Positions 33,701 to 41,787 of a stretch of DNA of 46,295 nt are shown in pieces. This stretch comes from Calditrichota bacterium. Its GTDB lineage: Bacteria; Electryoneota; B3-LCP. Below the pieces are notes generated by a model, which saw only the letters and a program-made list of their open reading frames with translations, was not told the DNA's origin and did no database searches. Within the stretch, counting starts at the first letter, position 1. Each line of letters starts with the position of its first letter. The stretch is from positions 1 through 46,295 of the forward strand of contig JAGVQJ010000011.1 of assembly GCA_020051775.1 (NCBI GenBank), in the 5' to 3' direction. The translations under genes and the position numbers were made by a program.

Positions 33701-34253
33701 AAGAGCCGTTGGTTCCACCTGAATCCGGTACATAGCTGGGTAGACCGTTTTGTCCGGGGAGACCGACAACGTCGGCGGTGTGGTTGAGGGCAACCAGGCA
33801 GTGAAGAAGGGAGACGCGCGAAGAGTAGCGCAGATTCAGTACTCCGCCGCCGGTGAAATCCTCCGGTCCGAGGAGTCGCGAAGCCTGGCCGTAGGACAAC
33901 TCGCAGAAGGCTAAATGGGAGCTGTCCTGAGCGCTGGAATCGGTGTTGACAAAGTCTATTCCATCCCAGGGTTGGAGCGTGTCATCGGCCGTGAAGATAA
34001 TGGAATCCTCAGCCGTCCCAACCGCCAGCAACTGCCCTTGACAACGCAGATAATAGTACCCCTGGAACAGCACCTCCACACCCGGTTCGATCTGCAAGGA
34101 TTGATCGGAGGGGATAGTGACGTCGCCTGTGATTAAATAGGGCGAACCGACGACGGTCCAAGAACCCCCGACCGACCCGCCGGGGATGATGGTTTGGGCC
34201 TGGACCAAGCCTGTCAGTATGAATATCATCAGTGTAAACGCCGGCATTCGCAT
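30717..34253 (-). CDS. T9SS cargo: large beta-helix protein with glycine-rich insert and BACON-like domains
   Basis: A 1178-residue secreted protein. The signal peptide (to about 19, MPAFTLMIFILTGLVQA) is followed by a first beta-helix (about 25-540). Glycine-rich turns such as GGVGGQGGLAD, and repeats such as GGAIFLDHASAIITDNVFFN, resemble polymorphic outer membrane proteins. Two BACON-like Ig domains (about 545-745) have the GWLSVSP and PWLTASP signatures. A second beta-helix (about 755-1060) precedes the sorting domain (about 1098-1178, ending KMILLK). A run of GCCGCCATT-type codons at 33136-33166 encodes one glycine-rich turn. This is the only cargo here with BACON domains in place of a GGSF domain. 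Promoter at 34299-34327. Confidence 0.87.
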   Translation of the reverse strand: MRMPAFTLMIFILTGLVQAQTIIPGGSVGGSWTVVGSPYLITGDVTIPSDQSLQIEPGVEVLFQGYYYLRCQGQLLAVGTAEDSIIFTADDTLQPWDGIDFVNTDSSAQDSSHLAFCELSYGQASRLLGPEDFTGGGVLNLRYSSRVSLLHCLVALNHTADVVGLPGQNGLPSYVPDSGGTNGSSAPDTASGHGGAIYALWSAPIISHCTFRDNRTGTVIGGTGGWGGDHFSYSGTFDLYGGDGASGGDAASGAGGAIFLDHASAIITDNVFFNNRVGDAQGGVGGQGGLADCIASPNNYSQGGDAGQGGVGIVGAGGVICGLASDVFIRNNLFDQNIIGDAAGGSGGDGGDAISLGVSGYAQGGNGGNGGNAAGGMGEAIYIDPAGQLILENSTFTGHNLSLVTSGLGGAGGSFSYQGTAGDPGLSGTSFPGSMLIAGLNVFMANCIVWGNEEAGIDPLCAVNYCDLQVLHIGVGNFVADPHFVNLPLGHCFLSQLAAGQTIQSPCVNAGGPDSLLQPGSTRTDYLPDTGVVDMGFHHLPAPLPMLTIDPLNLEFTASVGGTLAPVQNLRLYNYGIGLYNYSVSENAGWLSVSPIFGGPVPPVDTITVAVDQSGLVAGQYTAAIIITAPGAAGNPQTIPVTLNLSGAILLLTPDSVIINAQLGTNPYAQSLQIANIGEDTLDFTIIEAIPWLTASPETGQSPPTSTVSLSADISGLPVGMVEGDVIVVAPGAANSPDTIHIMLNILEQYPLIGPLSGILQGRINYEVNGNIWVAANDSLIIQPDATLRFNGDFHFDIFGYLHAVGTPEDSIRFLPAEGLQPAFYLEFKSSASDSNALGYCLVTGATSTALYDYTGVRIFDSSPSLTHCTISYNSYGGVVIQDSSNARLSFCLIQGNTYYSDGAGLKCGWSSPIIDHCVFRNNVSQNLGGAIFCSMSDPMISNCDIVGNAAMSGGGLYLTYNSQPIIYNTIIAHNAGGAGISGAYNNASIEHCDLFGNAGGNLYGAAPAGLGLLSTINLNGDSCDLYNNIFLDPQFVDLPSGNFSLFPGSPCIDAGDPSSPLDPDSTLADLGAFYFDQISGRQPGIQRSLPNGFCLEPVRPNPFNPATEIRYRLPGASHVKLRVYNISGKLVEILTEGWRDAGEHQLTFNGSRLASGMYFVKLQAGESTGVQKMILLK

Positions 34254-34298
34254 GGCTGCCTCAGGGTCAGGTAATTCTGCAACTCCGGTTGATTTTCA

Positions 34299-34327
34299 AA
34301 TATACGAAAAATTTACGGCATTGTCAA
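34299..34327 (-). promoter_or_regulatory. consensus sigma-70 promoter for the 30717-34253 gene
   Basis: Minus strand TTGACA (34327-34322), a 17-base spacer, TATATT (34304-34299), about 46 bases before the start codon. Confidence 0.82.
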
Positions 34328-34385
34328 GGAAGATCCAACTGCGGACCTATTTCAAGTCACAGTTATTAGATTGTAAAAGAAGCAG

Positions 34386-34420
34386 ATAAAAATTAGGGGC
34401 GACCCGTTTGGGCCGCCCCT
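34386..34420 (-). terminator. Rho-independent terminator of the 34459-36798 gene
   Basis: Minus strand AGGGGCG/CGCCCCT arms with an inner GCCC/GGGT part, then AATTTTTATC. It lies about 40 bases after the stop codon. Confidence 0.8.
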
Positions 34421-34458
34421 TGACATTACGCAAACCTCTCGTGAAGAGTGAAACGCTT

Positions 34459-36798
34459 TTACTTCACCAGAGCCATCTTACCGGTGGCGACGTGGGATCC
34501 GGCGGTCAGGGTGTAGAAGTACACGCCTGAGGACAATTCGGATCCATCGAAGGTCACCTGATGGTTGCCGGCTTCACGTTGGCCATCCACCAAGGTGGCG
34601 ACTTCGCGGCCGCTGGCGTCGTAAACCTTCAAATTCACGCGGGAAGCTTCCGGCAGCGTGAAGCTGAGGGTGGTTACGGGATTGAACGGGTTAGGGGTAG
34701 CATTCACCAGAGTGAAAGCATCCGGGGTTGTAGCCATGATTTCGCCCGGGAACGGTTCGCCGTAGCAATCATAGTTATTCACCCAGGGGGAACCCTCACT
34801 ACCGACTGCCGTCTTCGTGAAAGTGAAGAAGCTGGAGTCAACAGCAGGATACACCTGGGAAGCGGTATTGGCGTAGCCCAAATAGGTGGTCACGCCAGCC
34901 GGATGGGTCGAAGGGATGTTCTGGATGCGCAAACGCGAAATGGTGACACCCACCGGCGGATTGATCTGCACGGGACCCAGAGTGGGGCCGCTGTAGAGGC
35001 CGCTGGGGTATTTCATGCGAGCCCAGACCCAGAAGGGAGCCTGCGGGCCGAGGACACGCCTAACGGAAGCGTTGAACTGGAAGCTGCCGCCGCCCGGTCC
35101 AATGACGATGGGGGCGCCAACTGGTGTCAAGGTCACGTCAAGAGCCGCAACTTGAGACTGAATGTGCAGATTTTTGGTCTGAACCACGAGAGCGCTGTTC
35201 AAGCTTGCCACCGGTACACGATGATATTTGACCGGGTTATTGGTCCAGGTGCCTTCCGTCTGTAAGACGTTTCCGGCATCCTTGTCCACGACATACTCGA
35301 TGTGGCAATAGGTGTCAACCTTCTTGGCCATCGTGGGGGTTAGTTCTGACCAGCAGGAACCGGCAGGAGCGCCGTTCGCGGTAATTGTTGAGGTCACGTT
35401 GGTGCCTTGCGTCCAGTTCAGACCGCCATTGGTGGAGTAGCTGACGAAGATTTCGCCAGACGGCATGAAGTTGGGGGCGGCCGACAAGTGCAATGTGTCG
35501 GTATCGTAAACCTGGTACATGCAGTACAGGTTGCCATTGGCGGCCTGACCCAGCGTAGGACGCTGAGCTTTGACATTCCAGGCGCCGCAATCTACGTTGT
35601 TGTTGAAAGCGAAGTAAGATTCGCTGCCTACCACGCGGAAGCTATCAGGGTACTGCTGTGACCAGTGCCAGATCAAACTGGCATTCCAGTACGAGGTGCC
35701 TTCGATGGCGAAGTAGCTGCGGGTGGTGAAGACAATATGCGCCCAGTTGCTGGCATCAATAAAAGCTCCCAAGCAGGTGTAGGCACGCAGAGTGTCCTGA
35801 TCGGCGGCCAGAGTGTCAGGCAGTAACGCAAGGTTCGGCGGGAGGAAATGTGTCAAATTGACTCTGGCGGCGAAGTTAGGATTCAAGCCATCATCGTCAA
35901 TCAAGTAGTAGACGTCGTTGTCGAGTTGCGAATAACTGCAGTCGGGATTGGGTTGGCCGCTGGCCGGGAATTTCAGGTTGCGAGTCCAGGCCCACAGGGT
36001 TTTGTTGCTGCCCGCAACGGGTGAAACGGCCACATCGCCGGCGATGGTCATGGTCCAGTCAATTTCTTGCCAGGTTGGGTTGTATGTCATCGTCAACAAG
36101 GTGGGATTGTAAGTTGCCCAATTATACCACATGCGTTGAGGATCGCCGGCTGCCGCCACCTGATTCGTGGAGAAAATGTGCAGGCGCTGATTCTGGCCAA
36201 TCTGCATACGCGGCCAGATGATCTGAGTCTGGGAAGGATTCACAGGACCTTGGAAATCCAGGAACGCGCCGGCATGGGGAATCAGATCCATAGAGGTCGC
36301 GGTGATCGGAAGAGTCGGGGTGGCGTTCGTGGTGTTGTGATAGCACGGGAAACCGGCTCCATTGGAGCCTACGTCCATGTTCACGAAACCACCGCGCAGA
36401 GAGGATTCCACTGCCACACCGGTGAAGGGGAATACCCAGGTGCCATTGGGGTCAACGCCGTTCCACCAAATATGGCGATTGATCGCGGTAGCCTCTTCGC
36501 CCTTCATCCAGGAGAATTGACGCCAACCGTCGGGCTCAATGGTGTTCATGCGGCCGCAGGTGCCGTTGTGCTGATTTCCATACCAGGTGTTGCCGACCAT
36601 GATAGTGTCGCCGATGAGGTCGGCTTCATCAATAGCAGGAACTTCGGGAATCACCGACGGCGCCACCGTGGCGTTGACGGTTTCATCACCGGCGAGGGCG
36701 GGGTAATTGACTGCGGGACGTTTGGCGTCCCGAGCCACCCCAAAAGCCAGCGCCGGCACTAAAGCGACAAGCGTAAGAATGAGAATGAACTGTTTCAT
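34459..36798 (-). CDS. T9SS cargo: BNR/sialidase-like propeller, GGSF domain and sorting domain
   Basis: A 779-residue secreted protein. Signal peptide MKQFILILTLVALVPALAFG. Residues about 60-545 contain repeated W- and D-rich beta motifs, including IFVSYSTNGGLNWTQGT, a BNR/Asp-box-like turn, so a six-bladed propeller is likely. I do not see the arginine triad needed for a sialidase, so no enzyme activity is claimed. A GGSF domain (about 555-665), the linker DCYGEPFPGE and a sorting domain (about 698-779, ending KMALVK) follow. Start ATG with AGAGG upstream; promoter at 36889-36917; terminator at 34386-34420. Confidence 0.85.
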   Translation of the reverse strand: MKQFILILTLVALVPALAFGVARDAKRPAVNYPALAGDETVNATVAPSVIPEVPAIDEADLIGDTIMVGNTWYGNQHNGTCGRMNTIEPDGWRQFSWMKGEEATAINRHIWWNGVDPNGTWVFPFTGVAVESSLRGGFVNMDVGSNGAGFPCYHNTTNATPTLPITATSMDLIPHAGAFLDFQGPVNPSQTQIIWPRMQIGQNQRLHIFSTNQVAAAGDPQRMWYNWATYNPTLLTMTYNPTWQEIDWTMTIAGDVAVSPVAGSNKTLWAWTRNLKFPASGQPNPDCSYSQLDNDVYYLIDDDGLNPNFAARVNLTHFLPPNLALLPDTLAADQDTLRAYTCLGAFIDASNWAHIVFTTRSYFAIEGTSYWNASLIWHWSQQYPDSFRVVGSESYFAFNNNVDCGAWNVKAQRPTLGQAANGNLYCMYQVYDTDTLHLSAAPNFMPSGEIFVSYSTNGGLNWTQGTNVTSTITANGAPAGSCWSELTPTMAKKVDTYCHIEYVVDKDAGNVLQTEGTWTNNPVKYHRVPVASLNSALVVQTKNLHIQSQVAALDVTLTPVGAPIVIGPGGGSFQFNASVRRVLGPQAPFWVWARMKYPSGLYSGPTLGPVQINPPVGVTISRLRIQNIPSTHPAGVTTYLGYANTASQVYPAVDSSFFTFTKTAVGSEGSPWVNNYDCYGEPFPGEIMATTPDAFTLVNATPNPFNPVTTLSFTLPEASRVNLKVYDASGREVATLVDGQREAGNHQVTFDGSELSSGVYFYTLTAGSHVATGKMALVK

Positions 36799-36888
36799 AG
36801 CATACCTCTTGTTAAGTGTTGGGTTTGGTTGTAGGTTCTGCAGACTTCTAAGTTACTATGTAAAGATTATTTTCAATGAGGTTTACTT

Positions 36889-36917
36889 AATATAACAATT
36901 TTTCCACCGTTTGTCAA
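36889..36917 (-). promoter_or_regulatory. consensus sigma-70 promoter for the 34459-36798 gene
   Basis: Minus strand TTGACA (36917-36912), a 17-base spacer, TATATT (36894-36889), about 90 bases before the start codon. Confidence 0.82.
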
Positions 36918-37002
36918 GTAACTTTTAAGAAATCGGATAATTTTATTCATGTTGCGTTACAAACTTATCAATCCGTTTCTAAACGATCCTGCCTGAGAGA
37001 AG

Positions 37003-37039
37003 GAACTGGGAGTGCAGCACGACGCTACACTCCCAGTTC
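37003..37039 (-). terminator. 12-bp hairpin downstream of the 37081-39561 gene
   Basis: GAACTGGGAGTG (37003-37014) pairs perfectly with CACTCCCAGTTC (37028-37039), about 40 bases after the stop. No T-run follows, so it may protect the 3' end more than stop transcription. Confidence 0.6.
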
Positions 37040-37080
37040 TGATTGTAATCCAGCACGAAGATGGTAGTGCAATATATGCG

Positions 37081-39561
37081 CTATTTCAGCAGCACCATCT
37101 TGCCTGAAGAGACAAATTCATCCGCCGTGAGTGTATACAGGTACAAACCGGAAGCCAAATCGGATCCGTTGAAAACGACTTGATGATTCCCCGACGTTTG
37201 CGGACCGTCAACCAGAGTGGCCACCAATCGTCCGTTGACGTCGAAGATTGAAAGTCGTACCCAAGCCGCATGCGGTAAGGCATAAGGAATTACGGTTGCC
37301 GGATTGAAGGGGTTGGGGGTGTTCTGTCCCAGTTCGAATGACATCGGTAAAACTCCTGGTTCAGGGTCTTCAACACCCAGCAATGGCTGAAAGTCGGCGC
37401 GTACGAAGAAGTCGTAACTGGTATTCTCGACAGTCGTTCCAACTTTGGTGAAATAGTGTCCCTGGCCGTGAACCGAAGGGGCGCCGGTGAGTTTGGGATC
37501 TATAGCCGGTGAAGACAACACTTCAAACCACACCCAGAAGTCGGTGTTGTTGTTCTGCAGGTAGCTGACATTATCCAGAGGAATCACCTGCCAGTTGGGG
37601 TAGATGGTCGAGACCTGAGTCTCGAAATTCGTGATTTCTGGACCTGGCGCATTGGCGGTGCCGGCTTGGAATAGATGAACGCGTACCGTTCCTATGGATT
37701 CAAATTTGGCTTTCAATTGCAGGGCGTTCATCGGCACGGGGATGCCGTCAGCCTGGGGTGTAAATTTGATACAGGCTCCGGAACCGGGAATATAGCCAAA
37801 AAAGTTGTGGAAAGGCTGATAGCTGTATTGCCGATTATCGTATCCGAATTCCAACAGATTAGCGCCGGTAATTTCCACCTGGCCGGCGTAGCTGGTGTCG
37901 TTTCCGGCGGTTTGGTCGTCCCCCAGCGAAGTGAATGCCTTGACGGTATAAGTACCCGGTGCGGGGTTATTCCAATTGAACGTTGATAGCGCCATCCCAT
38001 TGACAGGCACATTCTGCGGGTAAGGGAAGATGGGGATGGGCGTATTGTTATTCAAACGCCAGGAGATGGGGATAGATGGCTCCATTTGCATGCCGAGATT
38101 GTGAACTTCAACCGAGCCGTGGATGGTACTCATATAGGCCGAAGTGGGCATGGGAATCCAGAGGTTGAGGGCAGTAGCGTCATGGCTGGGGATGCGTTCC
38201 TCGCTGATCATGACGTTATCTACAAATAGTCCCGCGCCAACATAGGCATCGGCATTGGATTCGAAGTAAATTCGTAATTGCACTACGTTGCCGCCGTAGG
38301 ACGACAGATCAATGGGTTTCTCGGCGATCTGGGAGAAAAGAGTGTAATTTCCGGGGACGTCCGTAGCGACTTTGTTGGAATCGCCGAGGCCAAAGGGATT
38401 GGAGTAGTAGTACCAATTTCTGCCGGAGTCCGGCGAGACATGAACCGTCCAGAAATCGAGACCGCTGGCAGCAGTATCCGGATCATTCAGATTCATTTCA
38501 CCGCGCACGTAAAAATCTGCGGCCAGACGGTAGGAATCCGGGGAAAAACTACGCAGATCAATGCGTGGAGAAACCAGCGCATTGCGCAATTTTGGTACGT
38601 ATTGTTCGGCGCCATCAGCCAGACGCATGACATGCGAACCGGTGGGTGGGGGCGGGGTGGTAACGGTGGCGATATGCCATAAATTGCCGACCGAGCCCAT
38701 GCCGGATTCCACCACCAGTTCGCGTGGAATCGCGGTTCCTTCGGCGTCGTTCGACAGGTAGACGCTGGCGCCGTCGTGCAGATTGATGTTATCTATAAAG
38801 AAGCCTTTGAGTGCGGGTTGATTGCGGGTGCAGACTTCTTCATCGCTGGCGAATCCCCAACGAACTTTTACTTGTGAGGTAATAGCAGCAGAGGGGATGC
38901 TGGCGGTGCAATGTAACCAAGCGCCTGGAGTGATACCCCCGGAGAAACCCGCCCAGCCGGGGATAGGCACTCCAAAGTAATCTGGTGGATAATACATCAT
39001 CCAGGTGAAGCCATAGCTACCCAGACTGGTGTAATTGTAGGCCGGCGCCTGCACCGGCAGCACCGACCAGGTCAGGCCGTCGTTGCTGGAAATCCAGACA
39101 TTGCCGCCATCGTAACCATCATAGTGAGTGTTGATAGGAGGAGGAGGCGGTGACTCGATAGACCAGAAGGCGTCAAACTCGAGGACTGCATTACTGGCAC
39201 CGACCATATTCAAATCAGGAGACACCAAGTATTGCAGCCACTTGTCGTCGTACCCCTGCAGAAGCGGGTCTCCAACCCACCAGGATTGGCCGGTCGTTCC
39301 ATAGTGGTTGAAGTCGTCTTTGTGCCAAGTCGCTTGCGAAGTAAGATCCACCGTCGTCCAATCGCCCATGCCATTCTCGAAATCTTCCCATAGGACTAAC
39401 GTATCCGTTTCATCCACTTCACGAATCGGCGACTGTTCAGGGATTAGACCGCTGGTGTAGACGGTCAGGGTGGGGGCCTGGGAATAAAGATAGGTTCCGG
39501 CCGCCAACAGCAGCACCCCAAAGGTGCACAATGACATGATTTTCAAGAAGTTGCGTGTCAT
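37081..39561 (-). CDS. T9SS cargo: jelly-roll (MAM-like) domains, CARDB-like domain, sorting domain
   Basis: An 826-residue secreted protein. Signal peptide about 1-28. Residues about 45-260 begin LVLWEDFENGMGDWTTVD and contain WWVGDPLLQGYDDKWLQYL and VWISSNDGLTWSVL, a jelly-roll often found in secreted peptidases of the immune inhibitor A type; no peptidase motif is present here. A second similar domain spans about 270-455. A CARDB-like Ig domain (about 462-580, ATALNLWIP and GSVEVHNLG) and a third beta-rich domain (about 590-720) follow. The sorting domain is about 745-826, ending KMVLLK. Start ATG with GGAGG upstream. It has no GGSF domain. Role unknown; multi-domain adhesion is one guess. 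Confidence 0.84.
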   Translation of the reverse strand: MTRNFLKIMSLCTFGVLLLAAGTYLYSQAPTLTVYTSGLIPEQSPIREVDETDTLVLWEDFENGMGDWTTVDLTSQATWHKDDFNHYGTTGQSWWVGDPLLQGYDDKWLQYLVSPDLNMVGASNAVLEFDAFWSIESPPPPPINTHYDGYDGGNVWISSNDGLTWSVLPVQAPAYNYTSLGSYGFTWMMYYPPDYFGVPIPGWAGFSGGITPGAWLHCTASIPSAAITSQVKVRWGFASDEEVCTRNQPALKGFFIDNINLHDGASVYLSNDAEGTAIPRELVVESGMGSVGNLWHIATVTTPPPPTGSHVMRLADGAEQYVPKLRNALVSPRIDLRSFSPDSYRLAADFYVRGEMNLNDPDTAASGLDFWTVHVSPDSGRNWYYYSNPFGLGDSNKVATDVPGNYTLFSQIAEKPIDLSSYGGNVVQLRIYFESNADAYVGAGLFVDNVMISEERIPSHDATALNLWIPMPTSAYMSTIHGSVEVHNLGMQMEPSIPISWRLNNNTPIPIFPYPQNVPVNGMALSTFNWNNPAPGTYTVKAFTSLGDDQTAGNDTSYAGQVEITGANLLEFGYDNRQYSYQPFHNFFGYIPGSGACIKFTPQADGIPVPMNALQLKAKFESIGTVRVHLFQAGTANAPGPEITNFETQVSTIYPNWQVIPLDNVSYLQNNNTDFWVWFEVLSSPAIDPKLTGAPSVHGQGHYFTKVGTTVENTSYDFFVRADFQPLLGVEDPEPGVLPMSFELGQNTPNPFNPATVIPYALPHAAWVRLSIFDVNGRLVATLVDGPQTSGNHQVVFNGSDLASGLYLYTLTADEFVSSGKMVLLK

Positions 39562-39895
39562 AACGCCTCCATAAATTTTGGATTTTCCAAGTATTTCTGT
39601 GCATGCTTCCCTTGTTTGGAGACTAAGCTACTCTTTAATAGTAAAGCCTATGTCAACCAATAACAGGAGTAACTCTATCTAATAGATTAACGAAAAAAAA
39701 AGAAAAAAACAAGTGAATAAATACACTTTATTTTTTACAGCGTGTGACGCCGGTCTGGGCAGAATTTACCTACTCGTTAGAGGAGCCATAAAAAGCAAGG
39801 GGCGCACACACCGGGCACCCCTTTTACTATTACCCGCAAACTCGCGCCACGCAGTGGTCCCTGCGGGAAAGCAGTTTGCGTAAAGAGTAGCGCAG
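39562..39895. other. 334-base gap with terminator and 3' hairpins of the broken FG-GAP gene
   Basis: No gene is visible. From the right it holds the stop-codon hairpin and its partner stem (39835-39900), the terminator (39792-39823), an A-rich stretch (39693-39713) and the upstream region of the 37081 gene. A TTGACA box there (minus, 39656-39651) lacks a good -10 at 17 bases. Confidence 0.6.
39792..39823 (-). terminator. Rho-independent terminator of the broken FG-GAP gene
   Basis: Minus strand AAGGGGTGC/GCGCCCCTT stem (one G-U pair), then GCTTTTTATG. Same design as the terminators at 34386-34420 and 43780-43812. Confidence 0.8.
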
Positions 39896-39900
39896 CTACT
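39835..39900 (-). promoter_or_regulatory. stop-codon hairpin and downstream stem
   Basis: Minus strand AGTAGC-TGC-GCTACT (39900-39886) includes the TAG stop. A CGCAAACT/AGTTTGCG stem (39880-39835) with further pairing inside it follows. Confidence 0.55.
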
Positions 39901-41694
39901 TCATTAACACCATCTTACCTGTGGCGGAATAGGACCCGGCTTGCAGGGTGTACAGATACACGCCCGAAGATAGATTCGATCCGTCGAAGGTCACCTGGTG
40001 CTGGCCGGCTTCACGCAGGCCGTTGAGCAATTCTGACACGAGACGGCCGTTGAGGTCATAGACGGAAAGACTCATGTGCGCGGCCTGTGGTAATGTAAAG
40101 TTGATCGTCGCGGCAGGGTTGAACGGGTTGGGGGAGACAGCGTAGCTGAATTCAACCGGCATCAGGACATTGCTCACAGTTTCGGGATCGCCCACCGACC
40201 CTGGATGATAGAGGCCGACGCAATTGACGGTGTCTGAATTCAAAGATTCGTGCGCGCCATCATCCTGCGCTCTAACCATGTAGAAAGCCCGGACGTTATA
40301 AGTTTGTTGATGCAGGGTGATTTCATCATCTGTGAAGGAATTAACCGTGTGCGGAACGGTCGCCAGAGGTAAAAAAGTATCGTCCTCTTGAGGCGCCGAA
40401 TTCTGAGTCAACATGCGATATACGCGATATAGAGCATCACCATAGTGCATATCCGATTCTTGCCTGGCTTCCCAGTCCAGGTGGGGGTGATCGCTGACCG
40501 AGGAGATTGTGAGATGCTCGACCGGACAGGGGCGGGGGTCGCTATCATCGAGGAAAACAAGCGTAGTGATATGACTCGGCATGGCGCTGGCATAGCCGGT
40601 GGTAATGATACTCTGTGAACCAAGTCGATTTAAATCGGCGAAAATTACATCCAGGTTATGCGTAACCAATCCGGGCAATTCGTTCGTTTCCCAGGCGGGT
40701 GCGTCGTCAAAAACATCAGATCCTGAGTTGGCTAAATTCTGATGGATCGCCACAACTCCTTCGCCACCGTACACCAAATCGGGATAACCATCGAAATTAT
40801 ATTCTCCCAGGGCCAGACAATTTTCATAGGAATCTGTGGTTATAACCTGATCTGGACTTTAGGGGAATAATCCGGTACCCAAGTTGAGAAAGACGCTGAT
40901 TTCATTTCCAAAGGAGATTGCGATGTCATTGTAATCGTCTTGATTCAAGTCACCGACTACATAATCATAGAGGTAACTGGTGGGATAGGGATCAACGGTC
41001 AAAGTCTGCCGCAAGGTGAAGAACGGAGACGTGCCGCTATTGCTGTATATTTCAGGGCGTTGCCGATGGAGGAGACGCAAAGCTCATGTACGGAATGATA
41101 TGGCAGATAATCCAAATCTACAAGTTTGACTTCATCGGCATCTCCCCCATTGTCCAAGGTCGTTTGCAATGACAGCGACCCGCCATTGTTGATGTGGACG
41201 TAGACATAGGGCGGGTTATTATAATCGGACGAAACCAAATCTTCATAAGCGTCGTTGTTGATATTTCCAAATGCAATCCAGTGATTAGTACCACCAGACA
41301 ATTGGAACAAGAATGTGAGAGGGTTTACTGTTGTGTAGTTATTAGACCAAATTTCGCCCGCACCGGTTCCCAGGGCGAGATCCCGATGCTCCGATCCCAA
41401 ATGTCCAAAAGCCGCCTGATGCGCATAGGGCAACTCTGTGAAACCACCGTAAAAAAAACCTGGATTTGATTGCCCTTCATTATGCATGCAACCAACGTCA
41501 TTAGGCTCGATCGGTACGAAGAGATTTTCGACCACCAGGTCAAGATAGCCATCTCCCGTCACATCTTCCACAGCGATGCTGCTGCCGCCGATATTCGGAT
41601 ACTCTGCGGGTGTTTCATTGGGCTGAGCATTCAGCGTCACGAACCCGCCAAGCGCCGTTACAACCAGTGCCAGAAGTAAAGTTTTCACTAACAT
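39896..41694 (-). pseudogene. broken T9SS cargo gene: FG-GAP/VCBS repeat protein with one frameshift and one in-frame stop
   Basis: Read as one gene it would encode about 599 residues: signal peptide (MLVKTLLLALVVTALGGFVTLNAQ), FG-GAP/VCBS-type repeats (VEDVTGDGYLDLVVEN, VGDLNQDDYNDIAISFG, LGEYNFDGYPDLVYGG), a middle beta domain and a sorting domain (ending KMVLMK). Two lesions split it. Near 41056-41058 the frame shifts by one: adding one C to the CCC run restores SSIGNA-PEIYSNSG. At 40861-40859 a TAA interrupts NLGTGLFP-stop-SPDQVITT in an otherwise open frame; CAA to TAA is the simplest cause. The start has AAGGAG and the terminator is intact, so decay looks recent, or both lesions are sequencing errors. 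Confidence 0.8.
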
Positions 41695-41787
41695 TTCAAT
41701 ACTCCTTCAGTTAATTGGGTTTCAAGTTGCTAAATTAAAGTTGCTGTTGAAAAATTATTCTTTTGATTTTCACCTCCTTTCGGATTA

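Noticed and set aside
34459..36798. Active sialidase
   Set aside because: One Asp-box-like turn is present, but I see no arginine triad or catalytic Asp/Tyr/Glu set.
37081..39561. Immune inhibitor A-type metallopeptidase
   Set aside because: Only the jelly-roll accessory domain type is present; there is no HExxH motif.
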